In this document: positions 42,741-52,607 of the stretch, in pieces
Position numbering within the stretch: the first letter of the stretch is position 1
Layout of the letters: the number at the start of each line of letters is the position of its first letter
Assembly: GCF_017876295.1 (NCBI RefSeq)
Contig: NZ_JAGINT010000001.1
Span: 1,736,001 to 1,800,000, forward strand
Origin: Kribbella aluminosa
Lineage (GTDB): Bacteria > Actinomycetota > Actinomycetes > Propionibacteriales > Kribbellaceae
Length of the DNA: 64,000 bases
Direction of reading: 5' to 3'
Position numbers and translations under genes: made by a program
Notes under the pieces: model-generated
The model's input: only the letters and a program-made list of their open reading frames with translations
Databases searched by the model: none
Told to the model about the DNA's origin: nothing

Positions 42741-43730
42741 TCAACGCCTCCGCCACGCGGTCGTCGCCCCGCCTGGTGGCAGCCGGGCGGGGCGGATGTT
42801 CGCCCCAGCCGCGAGCGACGCCTCGCGAAGTCGGCTGGCCGTGGTGCGCGGGTGATCCAGGTCCTGCCAGCCAACCCGCACGAACTGGTACCCCAGTGCG
42901 CGCAGGTTGTCCTCGCGCCACTTCTCCGCGACGAGGCTCTGGGCATCGCCGTACTTCGTCGCGCCGTCGAACTCGACGATGGTCACGCCTCCCAGCAAGA
43001 TGTCGACCCGGCCGATCAGCCGGCCCGACCGGTCGCGGATCTCGACCTGCAAATCCGGCTCCGGCAGACCGTGGTTCGCCATCAGTACCCGGAGCCGCGA
43101 CTCGCCGACCGATTCACTCAGCCCGTTCGCGAACCGCGCCGCTGCCCGTGCTGCCGGTGAACCCTGCCAACCGGCGTGCCGGTCCGCCGTCGCCACGAGT
43201 GCATCTCTGGTGACCAGGCGGTTGTGTAGTGCGGCGTCCCCGAGTACGACTCCGACCTCGTACGACGAGGCGCAGGTGGCCTCGGCGACGGCACGCGCCG
43301 GCGTCACCACCGGCACCCCGTCGACGGCGGTGACCTCACCGGGATCGAACCGCGATCGGTGCACTTCGGCGAGCATGTCGGAACGCGTTCGGCCGCGCGG
43401 CTTGGTCACGTGGATCTTGGACAGGTCGAGGCCCCAGCTGGGCAGCCCATGCAGAACGGCCGCGGATTGATGGCTGACCACCGCGCCGGGCCCCATCCGG
43501 TTGACGATGGCCCGGGTCTTCAGGAGATGCAGCCGCCGGGCGCGGTCCCAGCTCGTCTCGCCAGCCGGCGCGCCGGTGGGTTCGACGTACACGTCGCGGG
43601 ACAGTCGCGACCACTGACCGGTCCGGAGTCGTCGCCGGATTTCGCTGTCCGTGTATCCGGCTGCCGTCGCGTCCGCCCGGCTGAACCAGCCACCCCGGGC
43701 ATCGGCCAACACGCTCAATTTGGGGTTCAT
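42741..43730 (-). CDS. AbiEi-type antitoxin-domain protein with DUF559-like C-terminus
   Basis: A 329-residue protein. The N-terminus (GWFSRADATAAGYTDSEIRR, VYVEPTG) resembles the wHTH antitoxin domain of AbiEi-type proteins. The C-terminal region IGRVDILLGGVTIVEFDGAT, KYGDAQSLVAEKWREDNLRA, LGYQFVRVGWQDL resembles the DUF559/Vsr-like restriction-endonuclease fold (D, E and K in order). No AbiEii-type toxin is next to it, so a complete toxin-antitoxin pair is not supported. ATG 43730 is chosen over upstream starts because the domain begins there. It may defend against or regulate mobile DNA. Confidence 0.75.
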   Translation of the reverse strand: MNPKLSVLADARGGWFSRADATAAGYTDSEIRRRLRTGQWSRLSRDVYVEPTGAPAGETSWDRARRLHLLKTRAIVNRMGPGAVVSHQSAAVLHGLPSWGLDLSKIHVTKPRGRTRSDMLAEVHRSRFDPGEVTAVDGVPVVTPARAVAEATCASSYEVGVVLGDAALHNRLVTRDALVATADRHAGWQGSPAARAAARFANGLSESVGESRLRVLMANHGLPEPDLQVEIRDRSGRLIGRVDILLGGVTIVEFDGATKYGDAQSLVAEKWREDNLRALGYQFVRVGWQDLDHPRTTASRLREASLAAGANIRPARLPPGGATTAWRRR

Positions 43731-43891
43731 ACCGGGAAAGATGCCGTCGTCGCGGGCGCCGCCGGTGACCGAGTTCGTGGTTGTGGACAACCATGGCTGG
43801 GGGCCGTGCACACCGACTGGTGGCGTTGCACACGAAATGGCCTGTGTCACGCAACCGCAGGATGTTCAAGGCCCCGTCGTACGGGCGCGGA

Positions 43892-44401
43892 TCAGGGGCC
43901 GGCGTCGTACTCCGCGTCGAGTTCGGCGTCGAGCTCGGCCTTGCGTTTGATCCAGCGTTCGCTGAGGCCCTTGACCTCTTCGTTGATGAAGTCGATGAAG
44001 CAGAGGGAGACGCGGATGCGGCGGTGCGCGTCGGTGCCTTCGCCGGAGGCGTCGAGGACCTTGCGGAGCGATTCGGACCAGCGTCCGAGCGACGCGTCCT
44101 CGGTCATCATCGTCTGGTACCAGGCGTCGTCCTGGACGACGTACACATCGCGGCGGCTGCCGGGCTCGCGTTCCCGGGTCGCCAGCCGGAGCTGGAGCAG
44201 GTAGTTGACCGCGCCGGAGACGGCGGCCGGGCTGGCCTGCAGCTGTTCGGAGAGTTCGGCGGCGGTCATCCGGCCCGACACGCTGGACAGGATCGCGGCG
44301 AACGTCCGGCCCGCCATCCGCGGCCACCCCGTATCCGCGAGCAGGTTGCCGAACTGCTCCGTGTACCGCTTGACGGCGTCGTCGTCTCGATGTGCACTCA
44401 C
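43892..44401 (-). CDS. GbsR/MarR family transcriptional regulator
   Basis: A 169-residue winged-helix protein. AGRTFAAILSSVSGRMTAAE then LQASPAAVSGAVNYLLQLRL is the GbsR-type helix-turn-helix, with the wing REREPGSRRDVYVV. It diverges from an ABC exporter, and an inverted repeat lies between (44442-44458). It likely represses the exporter until a drug or lipid-like ligand binds. Confidence 0.82.
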   Translation of the reverse strand: MSAHRDDDAVKRYTEQFGNLLADTGWPRMAGRTFAAILSSVSGRMTAAELSEQLQASPAAVSGAVNYLLQLRLATREREPGSRRDVYVVQDDAWYQTMMTEDASLGRWSESLRKVLDASGEGTDAHRRIRVSLCFIDFINEEVKGLSERWIKRKAELDAELDAEYDAGP

Positions 44402-44441
44402 CGCCCCATCATCCCCTCTGAAGCCGTTGGTATGGCGTTAG

Positions 44442-44458
44442 GAAGATTCACAATCTTC
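44442..44458. promoter_or_regulatory. Inverted repeat GAAGATT-CAC-AATCTTC
   Basis: Seven-bp perfect arms around a 3-bp spacer, in the 81-nt gap between the GbsR/MarR gene and the exporter ATPase. Most likely the regulator's operator. Confidence 0.7.
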
Positions 44459-44482
44459 TGAACACAGTGTACGTTATGAATC

Positions 44483-45394
44483 ATGACATCAGCCATCGTG
44501 GTCTCCGGACTGCACAAGTCGTTCGGAAGTACGCACGCCCTCGACGGTCTCGACCTGGAGGTCGCGACCGGCGAGGTGCATGGATTCCTCGGCCCGAACG
44601 GCGCGGGGAAGTCCACCACCATCCGTGTCCTGCTCGGGCTGTTGAGGGGTGACGCCGGCGATGTCTCGTTGCTCGGCGGCGATCCCTGGCGCGACGCCGC
44701 CAAGCTGCACCGGCGGCTGGCCTACGTACCGGGCGACGTCAACCTGTGGCCGAACCTGACCGGCGGCGAGGTGATCGACCTGCTCGGCCGGCTCCGTGGC
44801 GGGCTGGACGAGAAGAAGCGCGACGAGCTCCTCCGCCGGTTCGACCTGGACCCGACCAAGAAGGGCCGGACGTACTCCAAGGGCAACCGGCAGAAGGTCG
44901 CACTGGTCGCGGCGCTCGCGTCGGACGTGGAGCTGCTGATCCTGGACGAGCCGACCTCCGGTCTGGACCCGCTGATGGAGGAGGTGTTCCGGCAGGTCAT
45001 CGAGGAGGACAAGCGGGAGGACCGCACCGTCCTGCTGTCCAGCCACATCCTGTCCGAGGTCGAGGCCCTGTGCGACCGGGTCAGCATCATCCGCCGCGGC
45101 AAGGTGGTCGAGACCGGCACGCTGGCCGAGCTGCGGCACCTCACCCGTACGTCGATCCAGGCCGAGCTGACCGGATCGCCGAACGGTCTGGCGCAGCTGC
45201 CCGGCGTGCACGACCTCGATGTCGAGGGCAACCGGGTGCGCTGCGAGGTCGACACCGCGCAGCTCGATGCGGTGATGCGGCAACTGTCCGCGAGTGGCAT
45301 CAAGAGCCTGGTGGCGCAGCCGCCGACGCTCGAGGAGCTGTTCCTGCGGCACTACGAGGACGAGGTCGCGGAGCCCGAGGCGGCGCTGCGATGA
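44483..45394 (+). CDS. ABC exporter ATPase (daunorubicin-resistance type)
   Basis: A 303-residue ABC ATPase. Walker [11 protein letters not shown], Walker [14 protein letters not shown] and switch SSHILSE are present; the signature is YSKGNRQKV, the YSxGxxQ variant common in drug exporters. A C-terminal extension (about residues 215-303) is typical of DrrA-like proteins. The ATG overlaps nothing upstream. Overlaps the permease gene by 4 nt. Confidence 0.9.
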   Translation: MTSAIVVSGLHKSFGSTHALDGLDLEVATGEVHGFLGPNGAGKSTTIRVLLGLLRGDAGDVSLLGGDPWRDAAKLHRRLAYVPGDVNLWPNLTGGEVIDLLGRLRGGLDEKKRDELLRRFDLDPTKKGRTYSKGNRQKVALVAALASDVELLILDEPTSGLDPLMEEVFRQVIEEDKREDRTVLLSSHILSEVEALCDRVSIIRRGKVVETGTLAELRHLTRTSIQAELTGSPNGLAQLPGVHDLDVEGNRVRCEVDTAQLDAVMRQLSASGIKSLVAQPPTLEELFLRHYEDEVAEPEAALR

Positions 45395-46989
45395 ACGACT
45401 TCGTCGGTACCGGGACGCTGGTGCGGCTCGCGCTGCGCCGCGACCGGTTGCTGATCCCGATCTGGATCGTCGTCTTCGTGATGTCGGCGGCCGGCTCGGC
45501 CAAGGCGTCGATCGCCCTGTACTCCGACCACAACGCGCTGGTCGAGGCCGCCCGGACGTCGAACGCGTCGCCCGCCCTGGTGTCGCTGTACGGCCGGATC
45601 TTCGACGAGTCCTCGCTCGGGGAGGTCTCGCTGTTCAAGCTGACCGCGTTCGGCGCGCTGCTGGTCGGCCTGCTGGCGGGCATGCTCGTCGTACGGCACA
45701 CGCGGACCGAAGAGGAGTCCGGGCGGCTCGAGCTGCTCAGCGCCGGCGTACTCGGCCGGTACGCCGCTCTGACCGCCGGGCTGATCGTGTCCGGGGCGAC
45801 GGTCGTCCTGCTCGGGCTGGTGACAGCACTGTCGCTGATCGGAAGCGGACTGGACGCCAAGGGTTCGTTCGCGTTCGGGCTGATGTGGGCCGCGGCAGGT
45901 CTCTCGTTCGCCGGTGTCGGGGCCGTGACGGCACAGGTCACCGAGAGCGCACGGGCCGCCAACGGACTGACCGCGGTGGTGCTTGGTGTTTGCTATGTAC
46001 TCCGTGCCATCGGCGACTCGTCCTCGGACGGCAGCACGCGCTGGGTGTCGTGGCTGTCTCCCATCGGCTGGTCTCAGCAGGTCCGTGCGTACGCCGGTGA
46101 CAGGTGGGCGGTACTGCTTGCGCCGCTGGTGTTCTTGGTCGTACTGGTTGCTGCAGCGACCGCACTGATCCGGCGGCGCGATCTTGGCGCCGGTCTGGTG
46201 CGGCCACGTCCCGGTCCGCCACGAGCGGGTGCCTCGTTGCGGTCGCCGCTCGCACTGGCCTGGCGGCTGCACCGTGGTTCCTTCGTCGCTTGGGGATTCG
46301 CGTTCCTGCTGCTGGGGCTGTTGGTTGGCAACATCGCCAGCAACGTCGACGGGTTCGTCACCAGCGACAGCGCGAAGGAGATGGTGCAGAAGCTCGGCGG
46401 TGTCCAGGGCATCACGGATGCGTTCCTGGCGACCGAGATGGGCGTGATGGGGCTCCTGGCGTCTGCGTTCGGCATCCAGGCCGCGCTGCGGCTGCGGTCG
46501 GAAGAGACTGCGCTACGGGCGGAGCCGTTGCTGGCAACCGGTGTGACGCGTGCGCAGTGGCTGGCGAGCCACGTACTGATGGCACTGCTCGGCACCGGCG
46601 CACTGATCCTGGTTGCCGGTCTTGGGTCTGGGGTCTCCAGTGGGGCGTCGCTTGGCAACATGGGTCGCCAGGTGCCGCGGATGCTGGCCGCGGCCGCCGT
46701 ACAGCTGCCTGCGATCTGGCTGGTGACTGCACTGGTCGTCCTCCTGTTCGGCCTGGCACCGAAGCTGGTCGCCGGTGGATGGGGGCTGTACGGGGTGTTT
46801 CTGCTGATCGGGCAGTTCGGTGAGATCTTCAATCTGCCGCAGTGGATGATCAACCTCAGCCCGTACGGCCACACGCCGCGGCTGCCCGGCGGTGACTTCT
46901 CCGTCACACCCGTGCTCTGGCTGACCGGGATCGCGGCTGCGCTCACGATTGCCGGTTTCGCCACGTTCCGGCGCCGCGACATCGGCTGA
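45391..46989 (+). CDS. ABC-2 type exporter permease (two-domain)
   Basis: A 532-residue membrane protein with about 12 helices in two similar halves ([20 protein letters not shown] at the start; [20 protein letters not shown] in the second half). This length and layout match actinobacterial polyketide-antibiotic exporter permeases. With the preceding ATPase it should export a hydrophobic drug or lipid. A strong stem-loop follows 46 nt after the stop. Confidence 0.88.
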   Translation: MNDFVGTGTLVRLALRRDRLLIPIWIVVFVMSAAGSAKASIALYSDHNALVEAARTSNASPALVSLYGRIFDESSLGEVSLFKLTAFGALLVGLLAGMLVVRHTRTEEESGRLELLSAGVLGRYAALTAGLIVSGATVVLLGLVTALSLIGSGLDAKGSFAFGLMWAAAGLSFAGVGAVTAQVTESARAANGLTAVVLGVCYVLRAIGDSSSDGSTRWVSWLSPIGWSQQVRAYAGDRWAVLLAPLVFLVVLVAAATALIRRRDLGAGLVRPRPGPPRAGASLRSPLALAWRLHRGSFVAWGFAFLLLGLLVGNIASNVDGFVTSDSAKEMVQKLGGVQGITDAFLATEMGVMGLLASAFGIQAALRLRSEETALRAEPLLATGVTRAQWLASHVLMALLGTGALILVAGLGSGVSSGASLGNMGRQVPRMLAAAAVQLPAIWLVTALVVLLFGLAPKLVAGGWGLYGVFLLIGQFGEIFNLPQWMINLSPYGHTPRLPGGDFSVTPVLWLTGIAAALTIAGFATFRRRDIG

Positions 46990-47035
46990 CAGTGCACGCC
47001 GACAGAGCAGCGCTGGTCTGAGGGGTCCAGCGCTC

Positions 47036-47070
47036 ACAGGCCCGCCCGGCGAGGTTCCGGGCGGGCCTGT
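47036..47070 (+). terminator. Terminator after the ABC exporter
   Basis: A perfect 14-bp stem (47036-47049 with 47057-47070) and 7-nt loop, ended by TCTA rather than a T-run. Confidence 0.8.
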
Positions 47071-47083
47071 CTACGATCGCGGG

Positions 47084-47464
47084 GTGTTGAGTGAGCAACT
47101 GGTCGGGTTCTGGACCGAGCGGCACCTGTGCGTGCTGAGCACGGTCCGAGCGGACGGGACCGTACATGCGACCCCGGTAGGCGCAACCCTTGATGCCGAG
47201 GCAGGGCTACTACGAGTGATCTGCTCCGGTACGTCGCACAAGGCGCGGACGATCCGCCGGCTGGGGGAGGCGTCCGTTGCGGTTACGCAGGTGGACGGCC
47301 GCCGCTGGAGCACCCTGGAAGGCCGCGCTGTCGTCAGCGACGACCCGGCCGACGTGCTGGACGCCGAGACTCGCTACGCGAAGCGCTACAAGCAGCCCCG
47401 CGCCAACCCTGCCCGCGTGGTCATCCACATCACGATCACAAAGGCCCTCGGCAATGCCGGCTGA
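47084..47464 (+). CDS. PPOX-class F420/flavin-dependent protein
   Basis: A 126-residue split-barrel protein of the pyridoxamine-phosphate oxidase superfamily: VLSTVRADGTVHATPVGATL, ICSGTSHKARTIRR and a C-terminal VVIHITITKA strand. Many actinobacterial members use F420. GTG 47084 follows TACGAT (47072-47077) at 6 nt, consistent with a leaderless start. Its last 11 nt overlap cobL, so it may be coexpressed with cobalamin synthesis. Confidence 0.82.
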   Translation: MLSEQLVGFWTERHLCVLSTVRADGTVHATPVGATLDAEAGLLRVICSGTSHKARTIRRLGEASVAVTQVDGRRWSTLEGRAVVSDDPADVLDAETRYAKRYKQPRANPARVVIHITITKALGNAG

Positions 47465-48668
47465 CCCGCTCACCGTCGTCGGCATCGGCCCCGACGGCTG
47501 GCCAGGCCTCTCCCCAGCAGCCCAAACAGCCCTCCAAGCCGCCGAGGTCCTCCTAGGCAGCCCCCGCCAACTAGCCCTGATCCCATCCGGCGCCTCCGCG
47601 CCGAGCGTGGCTGCTGTGCGGATCGCCTGGCCGTCGCCGCTGTCCGAGGCTCTGCCTCGACTGCTGGAGGAACACCGCGGACGCCGCATCTGCGTGCTCG
47701 CCAGCGGAGACCCCACCTTCCACGGCATCGGTACGACGCTTGTCCGCCTCCTGGGAGCTGACGCCGTACACGTGATCCCTCACCCGTCCAGCGTCTCCCT
47801 CGCCTGCGCACGCCTCGGCTGGCCACAGGACCAAGTACAGGTAGTCAGCACGGTGACCAACCCCGTCGACCGCCTGCACCCACACCTCCAACCAGGCCGT
47901 CGACTACTGATCCTCAGCCGCACCGCCCAAACCCCCGCCGAGGTCGCACACCTACTGGTAGCCCGCGGCTACGGCGACAGCACGTTCACCGTCCTCGAAC
48001 AACTGGACGGCCCCGCCGAACGCATCCGCACCGCAACAGCAGCCGACTGGTCCCACGAGGTGGACCCCCTCAACCTCATCGCCATCCACTGCCCACCCGA
48101 CGCCCCCGTGCTCTCCACCGCCCCCGGCCTCCCCGACGACGCCTACGAGCACGACGGCCAACTCACCAAACGCGAAGTTCGCGCCGTCTCGCTCTCCCGC
48201 CTCGCGCCCGTACCCGGACAACTCCTCTGGGACATCGGCGGCGGCGCCGGCAGCATCGCGATCGAGTGGTCCCGACACCACCCCACCTGCCGAGCGATCG
48301 CCATCGAACGCGACCCCGCCCGCGCCAAGCGTCTCGGACGCAACGCGACCGCACTGGGCGCCGCAGTGACCGTCGTCGAAGGCCCTGCCCCAGCAGCTCT
48401 GGAAGGCCTCGAGTCGCCCGACGCGATCTTCATCGGCGGCGGCGCGACCGCTCCGGGCCTGTTCGACGCCTGCTGGAACGCGCTGCGCCCCGGCGGTCGC
48501 CTGGTCGCCAACGGGGTCACGCTCGAGACGGAGGCGCTCATCATCCAGTGGTACAAGACGTACGGCGGCGACCTCGTCCGCCTGGACGTCCACCGCGCGT
48601 CCCCAATCGGCACCATGACCGGCTGGCGCCCCGCCCTGCCCGTCACCATCTGGAGCGTGACGAAGTGA
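47454..48668 (+). CDS. cobL: Precorrin-6Y C5,15-methyltransferase (decarboxylating) CobL
   Basis: A 404-residue fusion. The N-terminal CbiE domain (about 1-195) has the uroporphyrin methylase opening [13 protein letters not shown] and [12 protein letters not shown]. The C-terminal CbiT domain (about 215-404) has the SAM motif [14 protein letters not shown] and IGGGATAPG. It methylates C-5 and C-15 and decarboxylates the acetate side chain during aerobic corrin synthesis. ATG 47454 overlaps the PPOX gene by 11 nt. Confidence 0.92.
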   Translation: MPADPLTVVGIGPDGWPGLSPAAQTALQAAEVLLGSPRQLALIPSGASAPSVAAVRIAWPSPLSEALPRLLEEHRGRRICVLASGDPTFHGIGTTLVRLLGADAVHVIPHPSSVSLACARLGWPQDQVQVVSTVTNPVDRLHPHLQPGRRLLILSRTAQTPAEVAHLLVARGYGDSTFTVLEQLDGPAERIRTATAADWSHEVDPLNLIAIHCPPDAPVLSTAPGLPDDAYEHDGQLTKREVRAVSLSRLAPVPGQLLWDIGGGAGSIAIEWSRHHPTCRAIAIERDPARAKRLGRNATALGAAVTVVEGPAPAALEGLESPDAIFIGGGATAPGLFDACWNALRPGGRLVANGVTLETEALIIQWYKTYGGDLVRLDVHRASPIGTMTGWRPALPVTIWSVTK

Positions 48669-48693
48669 CCGCCACCATCTGGAGGCCCGTCGG

Positions 48694-49434
48694 ATGACCG
48701 TGCACTTCATCGGCGCCGGTCCCGGGGCGGCCGACCTGATCACCGTCCGGGGGCGTGACCTGATCGCCTCCTCGCCGGTCTGCCTGTACGCCGGTGCGCT
48801 GGTCCCCGTCGAACTCCTCGACCACTGCCCGCCCGGTGCCCGCAAGATCGACACCGCGAACCTCACCCTCGACGAGATCGTCGCCGAACTCACCGCCGCC
48901 AACTCCGCCGGCCACGACGTCGCCCGCCTGCACTCGGGCGACCCGTCAGTCTTCAGCGCGATGGCCGAACAACTCCGCCGCCTCGACGCCTTGCAGATCC
49001 CGTACGACGTGACCCCTGGAGTACCGGCGTACGCCGCCGCGGCCGCCACGCTCAACCGCGAGCTGACCGTCCCGGAAGTCGGCCAGACCGTCGTCCTCAC
49101 CCGCATCGGCGGCAGCGCCAGCGCGATGCCACCCGGCGAGGACCTGGCCACCCTCGGCGCCAGCCGGGCGACGATCGTCCTGCACCTCGCCGTCCAGCAG
49201 ATCGACCGCGTCGTCGCCGAACTCGTCCCGAACTACGGAGCCGACTGCCCGGTCGCGGTGGTCGCCCGCGCCTCCCGCGACGACGAGGTCGTACTCCGCG
49301 GCACGCTCGCCGACATCGCCGTACAGGTGAAGTCCGCGGGCATCCGCCGTACCGCCGTCATCATCGCCGGGAAGGTGCTGTCGGCAACGACCTTCCGCGA
49401 CAGTCACCTCTATTCGTCCGACCGCTCCCGATGA
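48694..49434 (+). CDS. cobM: Precorrin-4 C11-methyltransferase CobM
   Basis: A 246-residue SAM-dependent methylase. The motifs [29 protein letters not shown] and [20 protein letters not shown] match CobM/CbiF. It acts before CobK in the aerobic pathway. It starts 25 nt after cobL and overlaps cobK by 4 nt. Confidence 0.93.
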   Translation: MTVHFIGAGPGAADLITVRGRDLIASSPVCLYAGALVPVELLDHCPPGARKIDTANLTLDEIVAELTAANSAGHDVARLHSGDPSVFSAMAEQLRRLDALQIPYDVTPGVPAYAAAAATLNRELTVPEVGQTVVLTRIGGSASAMPPGEDLATLGASRATIVLHLAVQQIDRVVAELVPNYGADCPVAVVARASRDDEVVLRGTLADIAVQVKSAGIRRTAVIIAGKVLSATTFRDSHLYSSDRSR

Positions 49435-50456
49435 GGGTCCTGCTCCTCGGTGGCACCGGCGAGGCCCGCGAACTGGCGCGGCTGCTGGTTGCCGACGGCA
49501 TCGAGGTGATCTCCTCGCTGGCCGGCCGGACAACCGCTGCCCGTCGACCGGCCGGCGAGCTCCGGGTGGGCGGCTTCGGCGGGGTCGCCGGCCTGATCAC
49601 CTGGCTACAAACGAACCCCGTCGACGTCGTAGTGGACGCCACCCACCCGTTCGCCACCCAAATAACCACCAACGCCACCGCCGCGACAGCCCACCTCAAC
49701 CTCCCCTTCCTTATCCTCAACCGCCCCGCCTGGACCCCCGAAGACGCCACCACCCCGCCCCCCGCACCACCCGCCTGGACCCCCGAGGACGCCACCACCC
49801 CGCCTCCCGCACCACCAACCTGGACGTCTGACACCACCGCGCTGTCCACCCGGCTGCCTGACACCCCCGCGCCGCCCACCTGCCCGCCGGGTGACACCTC
49901 CGCGCCGCCCACCTGGTACTGGGTTGACAGTCCTGCGGCGGCTGCGGAGTTGCTTCCTCGGGTCGGTTCCCGGGTGTTCCTCACGATCGGCCGGCAGGGC
50001 CTCGACGCCTTCGCGACGACCGGCCTGTGGACCCTCGCTCGCTGCGTCGACCCACCCGAGCCCCCGCCGACGTGGTGTCAGCTCCTCCTCGCCCGCGGCC
50101 CCTTCTCGGAGTCCACCGAACTGGAGCTCCTGCAGCGGCACCGCATCGACGTACTCGTCACCAAGAACAGCGGCGGCCCCGCCACCGCCCCCAAACTCAG
50201 CGCCGCCCGGCAACTGCACATCCCGGTGATCATCATCCGCCGCCCACCACTTCCCGACGGCCCGAACGTCGTCACCTCACCCGCAGAAGCTCTCACCTGG
50301 CTGAAAGTCAGCGGGTATTCTGAGCAAGCCACTCGCCAAGCACGTGACGCTCCCCATCGGTCAGCATCCCAAGCTCCGGCAGGTACGCCCGCAGCGCATT
50401 GGCCGCCCGCGTCGGACCCTCCGCACCCGCCGCCACGAGCCTCGGGCCCGTCGTGA
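49431..50456 (+). CDS. cobK: Precorrin-6A reductase CobK with Pro-rich insertion
   Basis: A 341-residue NADPH-dependent reductase. The N-terminus [19 protein letters not shown] and [16 protein letters not shown] are standard, as are [15 protein letters not shown] and [20 protein letters not shown]. An insertion of about 60 residues between ILNRPAW and WYWVDS is Pro/Thr-rich and begins with 45-bp repeats ([14 protein letters not shown]). The last 40 residues, after TWLKVSGYS, are low-complexity and overlap an antisense frame, so the original stop may have been lost. Confidence 0.88.
   Translation: MRVLLLGGTGEARELARLLVADGIEVISSLAGRTTAARRPAGELRVGGFGGVAGLITWLQTNPVDVVVDATHPFATQITTNATAATAHLNLPFLILNRPAWTPEDATTPPPAPPAWTPEDATTPPPAPPTWTSDTTALSTRLPDTPAPPTCPPGDTSAPPTWYWVDSPAAAAELLPRVGSRVFLTIGRQGLDAFATTGLWTLARCVDPPEPPPTWCQLLLARGPFSESTELELLQRHRIDVLVTKNSGGPATAPKLSAARQLHIPVIIIRRPPLPDGPNVVTSPAEALTWLKVSGYSEQATRQARDAPHRSASQAPAGTPAAHWPPASDPPHPPPRASGPS
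49731..49820 (+). repeat. Two 45-bp in-frame repeats inside cobK
   Basis: Units at 49731-49775 and 49776-49820 differ at few positions and encode [16 protein letters not shown]; a degenerate third begins at 49821. Confidence 0.9.
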
Positions 50457-50532
50457 TCGTCGCGGCGTACCGTTCACTGCCCTGCGCAACGGCTTCTCCG
50501 GACGGCGCAGTCCCGCACGTCGTGCCCGACAC
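50308..50532 (-). CDS. Small hypothetical protein antisense to the cobK end
   Basis: A 74-residue frame from a GTG at 50532. Its second half, [20 protein letters not shown] followed by [20 protein letters not shown] and GEWLAQNTR, reads like a genuine helical protein, whereas the opposite cobK tail is low-complexity. It overlaps cobK by 149 nt. No clear ribosome binding site or known family. Probably real but uncertain. Confidence 0.35.
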   Translation of the reverse strand: MSGTTCGTAPSGEAVAQGSERYAATITTGPRLVAAGAEGPTRAANALRAYLPELGMLTDGERHVLGEWLAQNTR

Positions 50533-50694
50533 GCGAGTACGCCGGTGCGCCTGCTGCGGTCGGCCCTGGAGGCCGGAGAACTGATCGTGCCTGAGGACGG
50601 CCCGTTCTCGTGGACCGCGCACCGGGTGAGGTCCACCACGTTCTGGGGCTGACCGCCTGACGAGGCCGAGGTGACCGCTCGATAGATTGACGTC

Positions 50695-51360
50695 ATGGGG
50701 ATTCAGATCGCACCGAGCATCCTGTCCGCCGACTTCGCCCGGCTGGCCGACGAGGCGGTGGCCGTGTCGAACGCGGACTGGCTGCACGTCGACGTGATGG
50801 ACAACCACTTCGTGCCGAACCTGACCCTCGGGATGCCGGTGGTCGAGTCGCTGGCGAAGGCGACCGACATGCCGCTCGACTGTCACCTGATGATCGACGA
50901 CCCGGACCGCTGGGCGCCCGGGTACGTCGAGGCCGGCGCGTCCAGCGTCACGTTCCACGTCGAGGCCTGCCGCGCCCCGATCCGGACCGCCCGGGAGATC
51001 CGCGCGAAGGGCGCGCGGGCCGCGATGGCGCTGAAGCCGGCGACCCCGATCGAGCCGTACGAGGACCTGCTGTCCGAGCTCGACATGATCCTGATCATGA
51101 CGGTCGAGCCCGGGTTCGGCGGGCAGAAGTTCCTCGACGTGTGTGTGCCGAAGATCCGCCGGACCCGCGAACTGCTCGACAAGCACGGCCTGGACCTGTG
51201 GATCGAGATCGACGGCGGCGTGTCGGCCGAGACGATCGAGCGCTGCGCGGAGGCGGGCGCCGACGTGTTCGTGGCCGGCTCGGCGGTGTACGCCGCCGAC
51301 GACCCGAACGCGATGGTCGAGGTACTACGCGGTCTCGCCGAGCAGTCCTCCGGCCGATAG
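50695..51360 (+). CDS. rpe: Ribulose-phosphate 3-epimerase
   Basis: A 221-residue TIM barrel. [28 protein letters not shown] (metal-binding His/Asp and Met), [23 protein letters not shown] and [11 protein letters not shown] are diagnostic. It interconverts ribulose-5-phosphate and xylulose-5-phosphate in the pentose phosphate pathway. TAGATT (50683-50688) lies 6 nt before the ATG, so the mRNA is probably leaderless. Its end overlaps the converging MFS gene. Confidence 0.95.
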   Translation: MGIQIAPSILSADFARLADEAVAVSNADWLHVDVMDNHFVPNLTLGMPVVESLAKATDMPLDCHLMIDDPDRWAPGYVEAGASSVTFHVEACRAPIRTAREIRAKGARAAMALKPATPIEPYEDLLSELDMILIMTVEPGFGGQKFLDVCVPKIRRTRELLDKHGLDLWIEIDGGVSAETIERCAEAGADVFVAGSAVYAADDPNAMVEVLRGLAEQSSGR

Positions 51361-52573
51361 GTCGGAATCGGCCGGCCGGATCGACCCGGGCGGCTCCACG
51401 TCGGCTTCCGGCCCGGCCCTCGGGCGGCACGCGCAGCAGCACCAGCGTCGAGAGCACCGCGAGCACGGCGGCCAGCAGCCACACGTACCGCACGCCGAAG
51501 GCGTCGATGACCGCACCCGCTGCGGCGGCCCCGATCGCCGCGCCGCCGGTCGCCGCACTGCCCATCCACCCGAACACCTCGGTCCGCGCGACGTCCGGCG
51601 TCAGCGCGCCCAACCGCCCGTACAGCGCGCCGATCGCCGGCGCCAACGTCAACCCGGACAAGGCCAACGCGATCCCGAGCGACACCGCGGACCAGGTCGC
51701 GAACACGCACAGGAGCATCCCGGCCGCGACCAGCGCGGCCCGCCGCCAGAGGTACGACGTACGGCGACCGGGCAACGCGCCCGAGATCGCGCCGCCGACC
51801 AGGCTGCCGAACGCCCAGACGGCCTCGAAGATCCCGGCGATCAGCCGCTGCCCGTGATCGTCGGCGAACGCGACGATCGCCAGCGAGATCCCGTTGAACG
51901 ACATGATCCACAGGCCGAACGCGAGAATCAGCGGCAACCGGTGCCGATGCCAGAGCAACTGCCGCGCGGTCAGCGGCACCGCAGTGTGCACGTCACGAGG
52001 AAGCGGCGCGGGTTGTCGCAGCACATACCACCAGATGAAGACCGCCGACATCGCCGCCGCGAGCAGTACGCCGAGACGCGGGCTCGCCACGCTCACCGCG
52101 GTTGCCCCGAGCATCGGCCCGACCATGAACAACAGCTCCTGCGCGGTCGCGTCCACGGAGTACGCCGTCCGTAACGCCGGGCCGTCGACGATCCGCGGCC
52201 AGGCGGCACGCAGCGTCTGCATCACCGGCGGCACCAGCGCGCCCGCGATCACCGTCAGCGCGGGCAGGAACCGGTACCGGCCGGCGGGCAGGAGCGCGAT
52301 CGCGAGCAACGCCACGCTCCAGCCGATCCCGGTCACCAGCAGCACGCCGCGCGGCCCGCGACGGTCGGCGGCGCGGGACCACAGCGGCCCCGCGATCGCC
52401 ATACCGATCGAGTAGGCACCGGCGACGACGCCCGCCCAGCGGAACGATCCGCTCGCGTCCTTCGCCAGGAACGCGATCGGCACCATCGTCGCCAGCATGG
52501 GCAGCCGCGCGAGCAGCGACGACACCAGCAACGGCAGCACGCCGCGTGATCGCCACAACTCTCGATAACCCAT
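51325..52573 (-). pseudogene. MFS transporter with probable 3' frameshift
   Basis: From ATG 52573 the frame encodes a 12-helix major facilitator protein (ELWRSRGVLPLLVSSLLARL, AGPLWSRAADRRGPRGVLLV for the A-motif loop, GFWMGSAA-like helices) up to about residue 384, LVLLRVPPEG. It then stays open through antisense of rpe to 51095 with an Arg/Ser-rich tail. In another frame a natural end reads [20 protein letters not shown] and stops at 51325, giving the usual family length. One extra C in the CCGCCCG tract near 51420 explains this. Only the cytoplasmic tail is affected, so the protein may still work. Confidence 0.6.
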
Positions 52574-52607
52574 GAGGTGATTCTGAACGGGGCCACCGAC
52601 AATTACG

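Noticed and set aside
42741..43730. Complete AbiE toxin-antitoxin pair
   Set aside because: No nucleotidyltransferase-type AbiEii toxin is encoded on either side.
46990..47083. Cobalamin riboswitch before the cob genes
   Set aside because: The gap holds only the exporter terminator and a short promoter; no B12-box core is visible.
51095..51324. C-terminal extension of the MFS protein through antisense rpe
   Set aside because: The Arg/Ser-rich tail mirrors rpe codons; a natural end exists in another frame at 51325.
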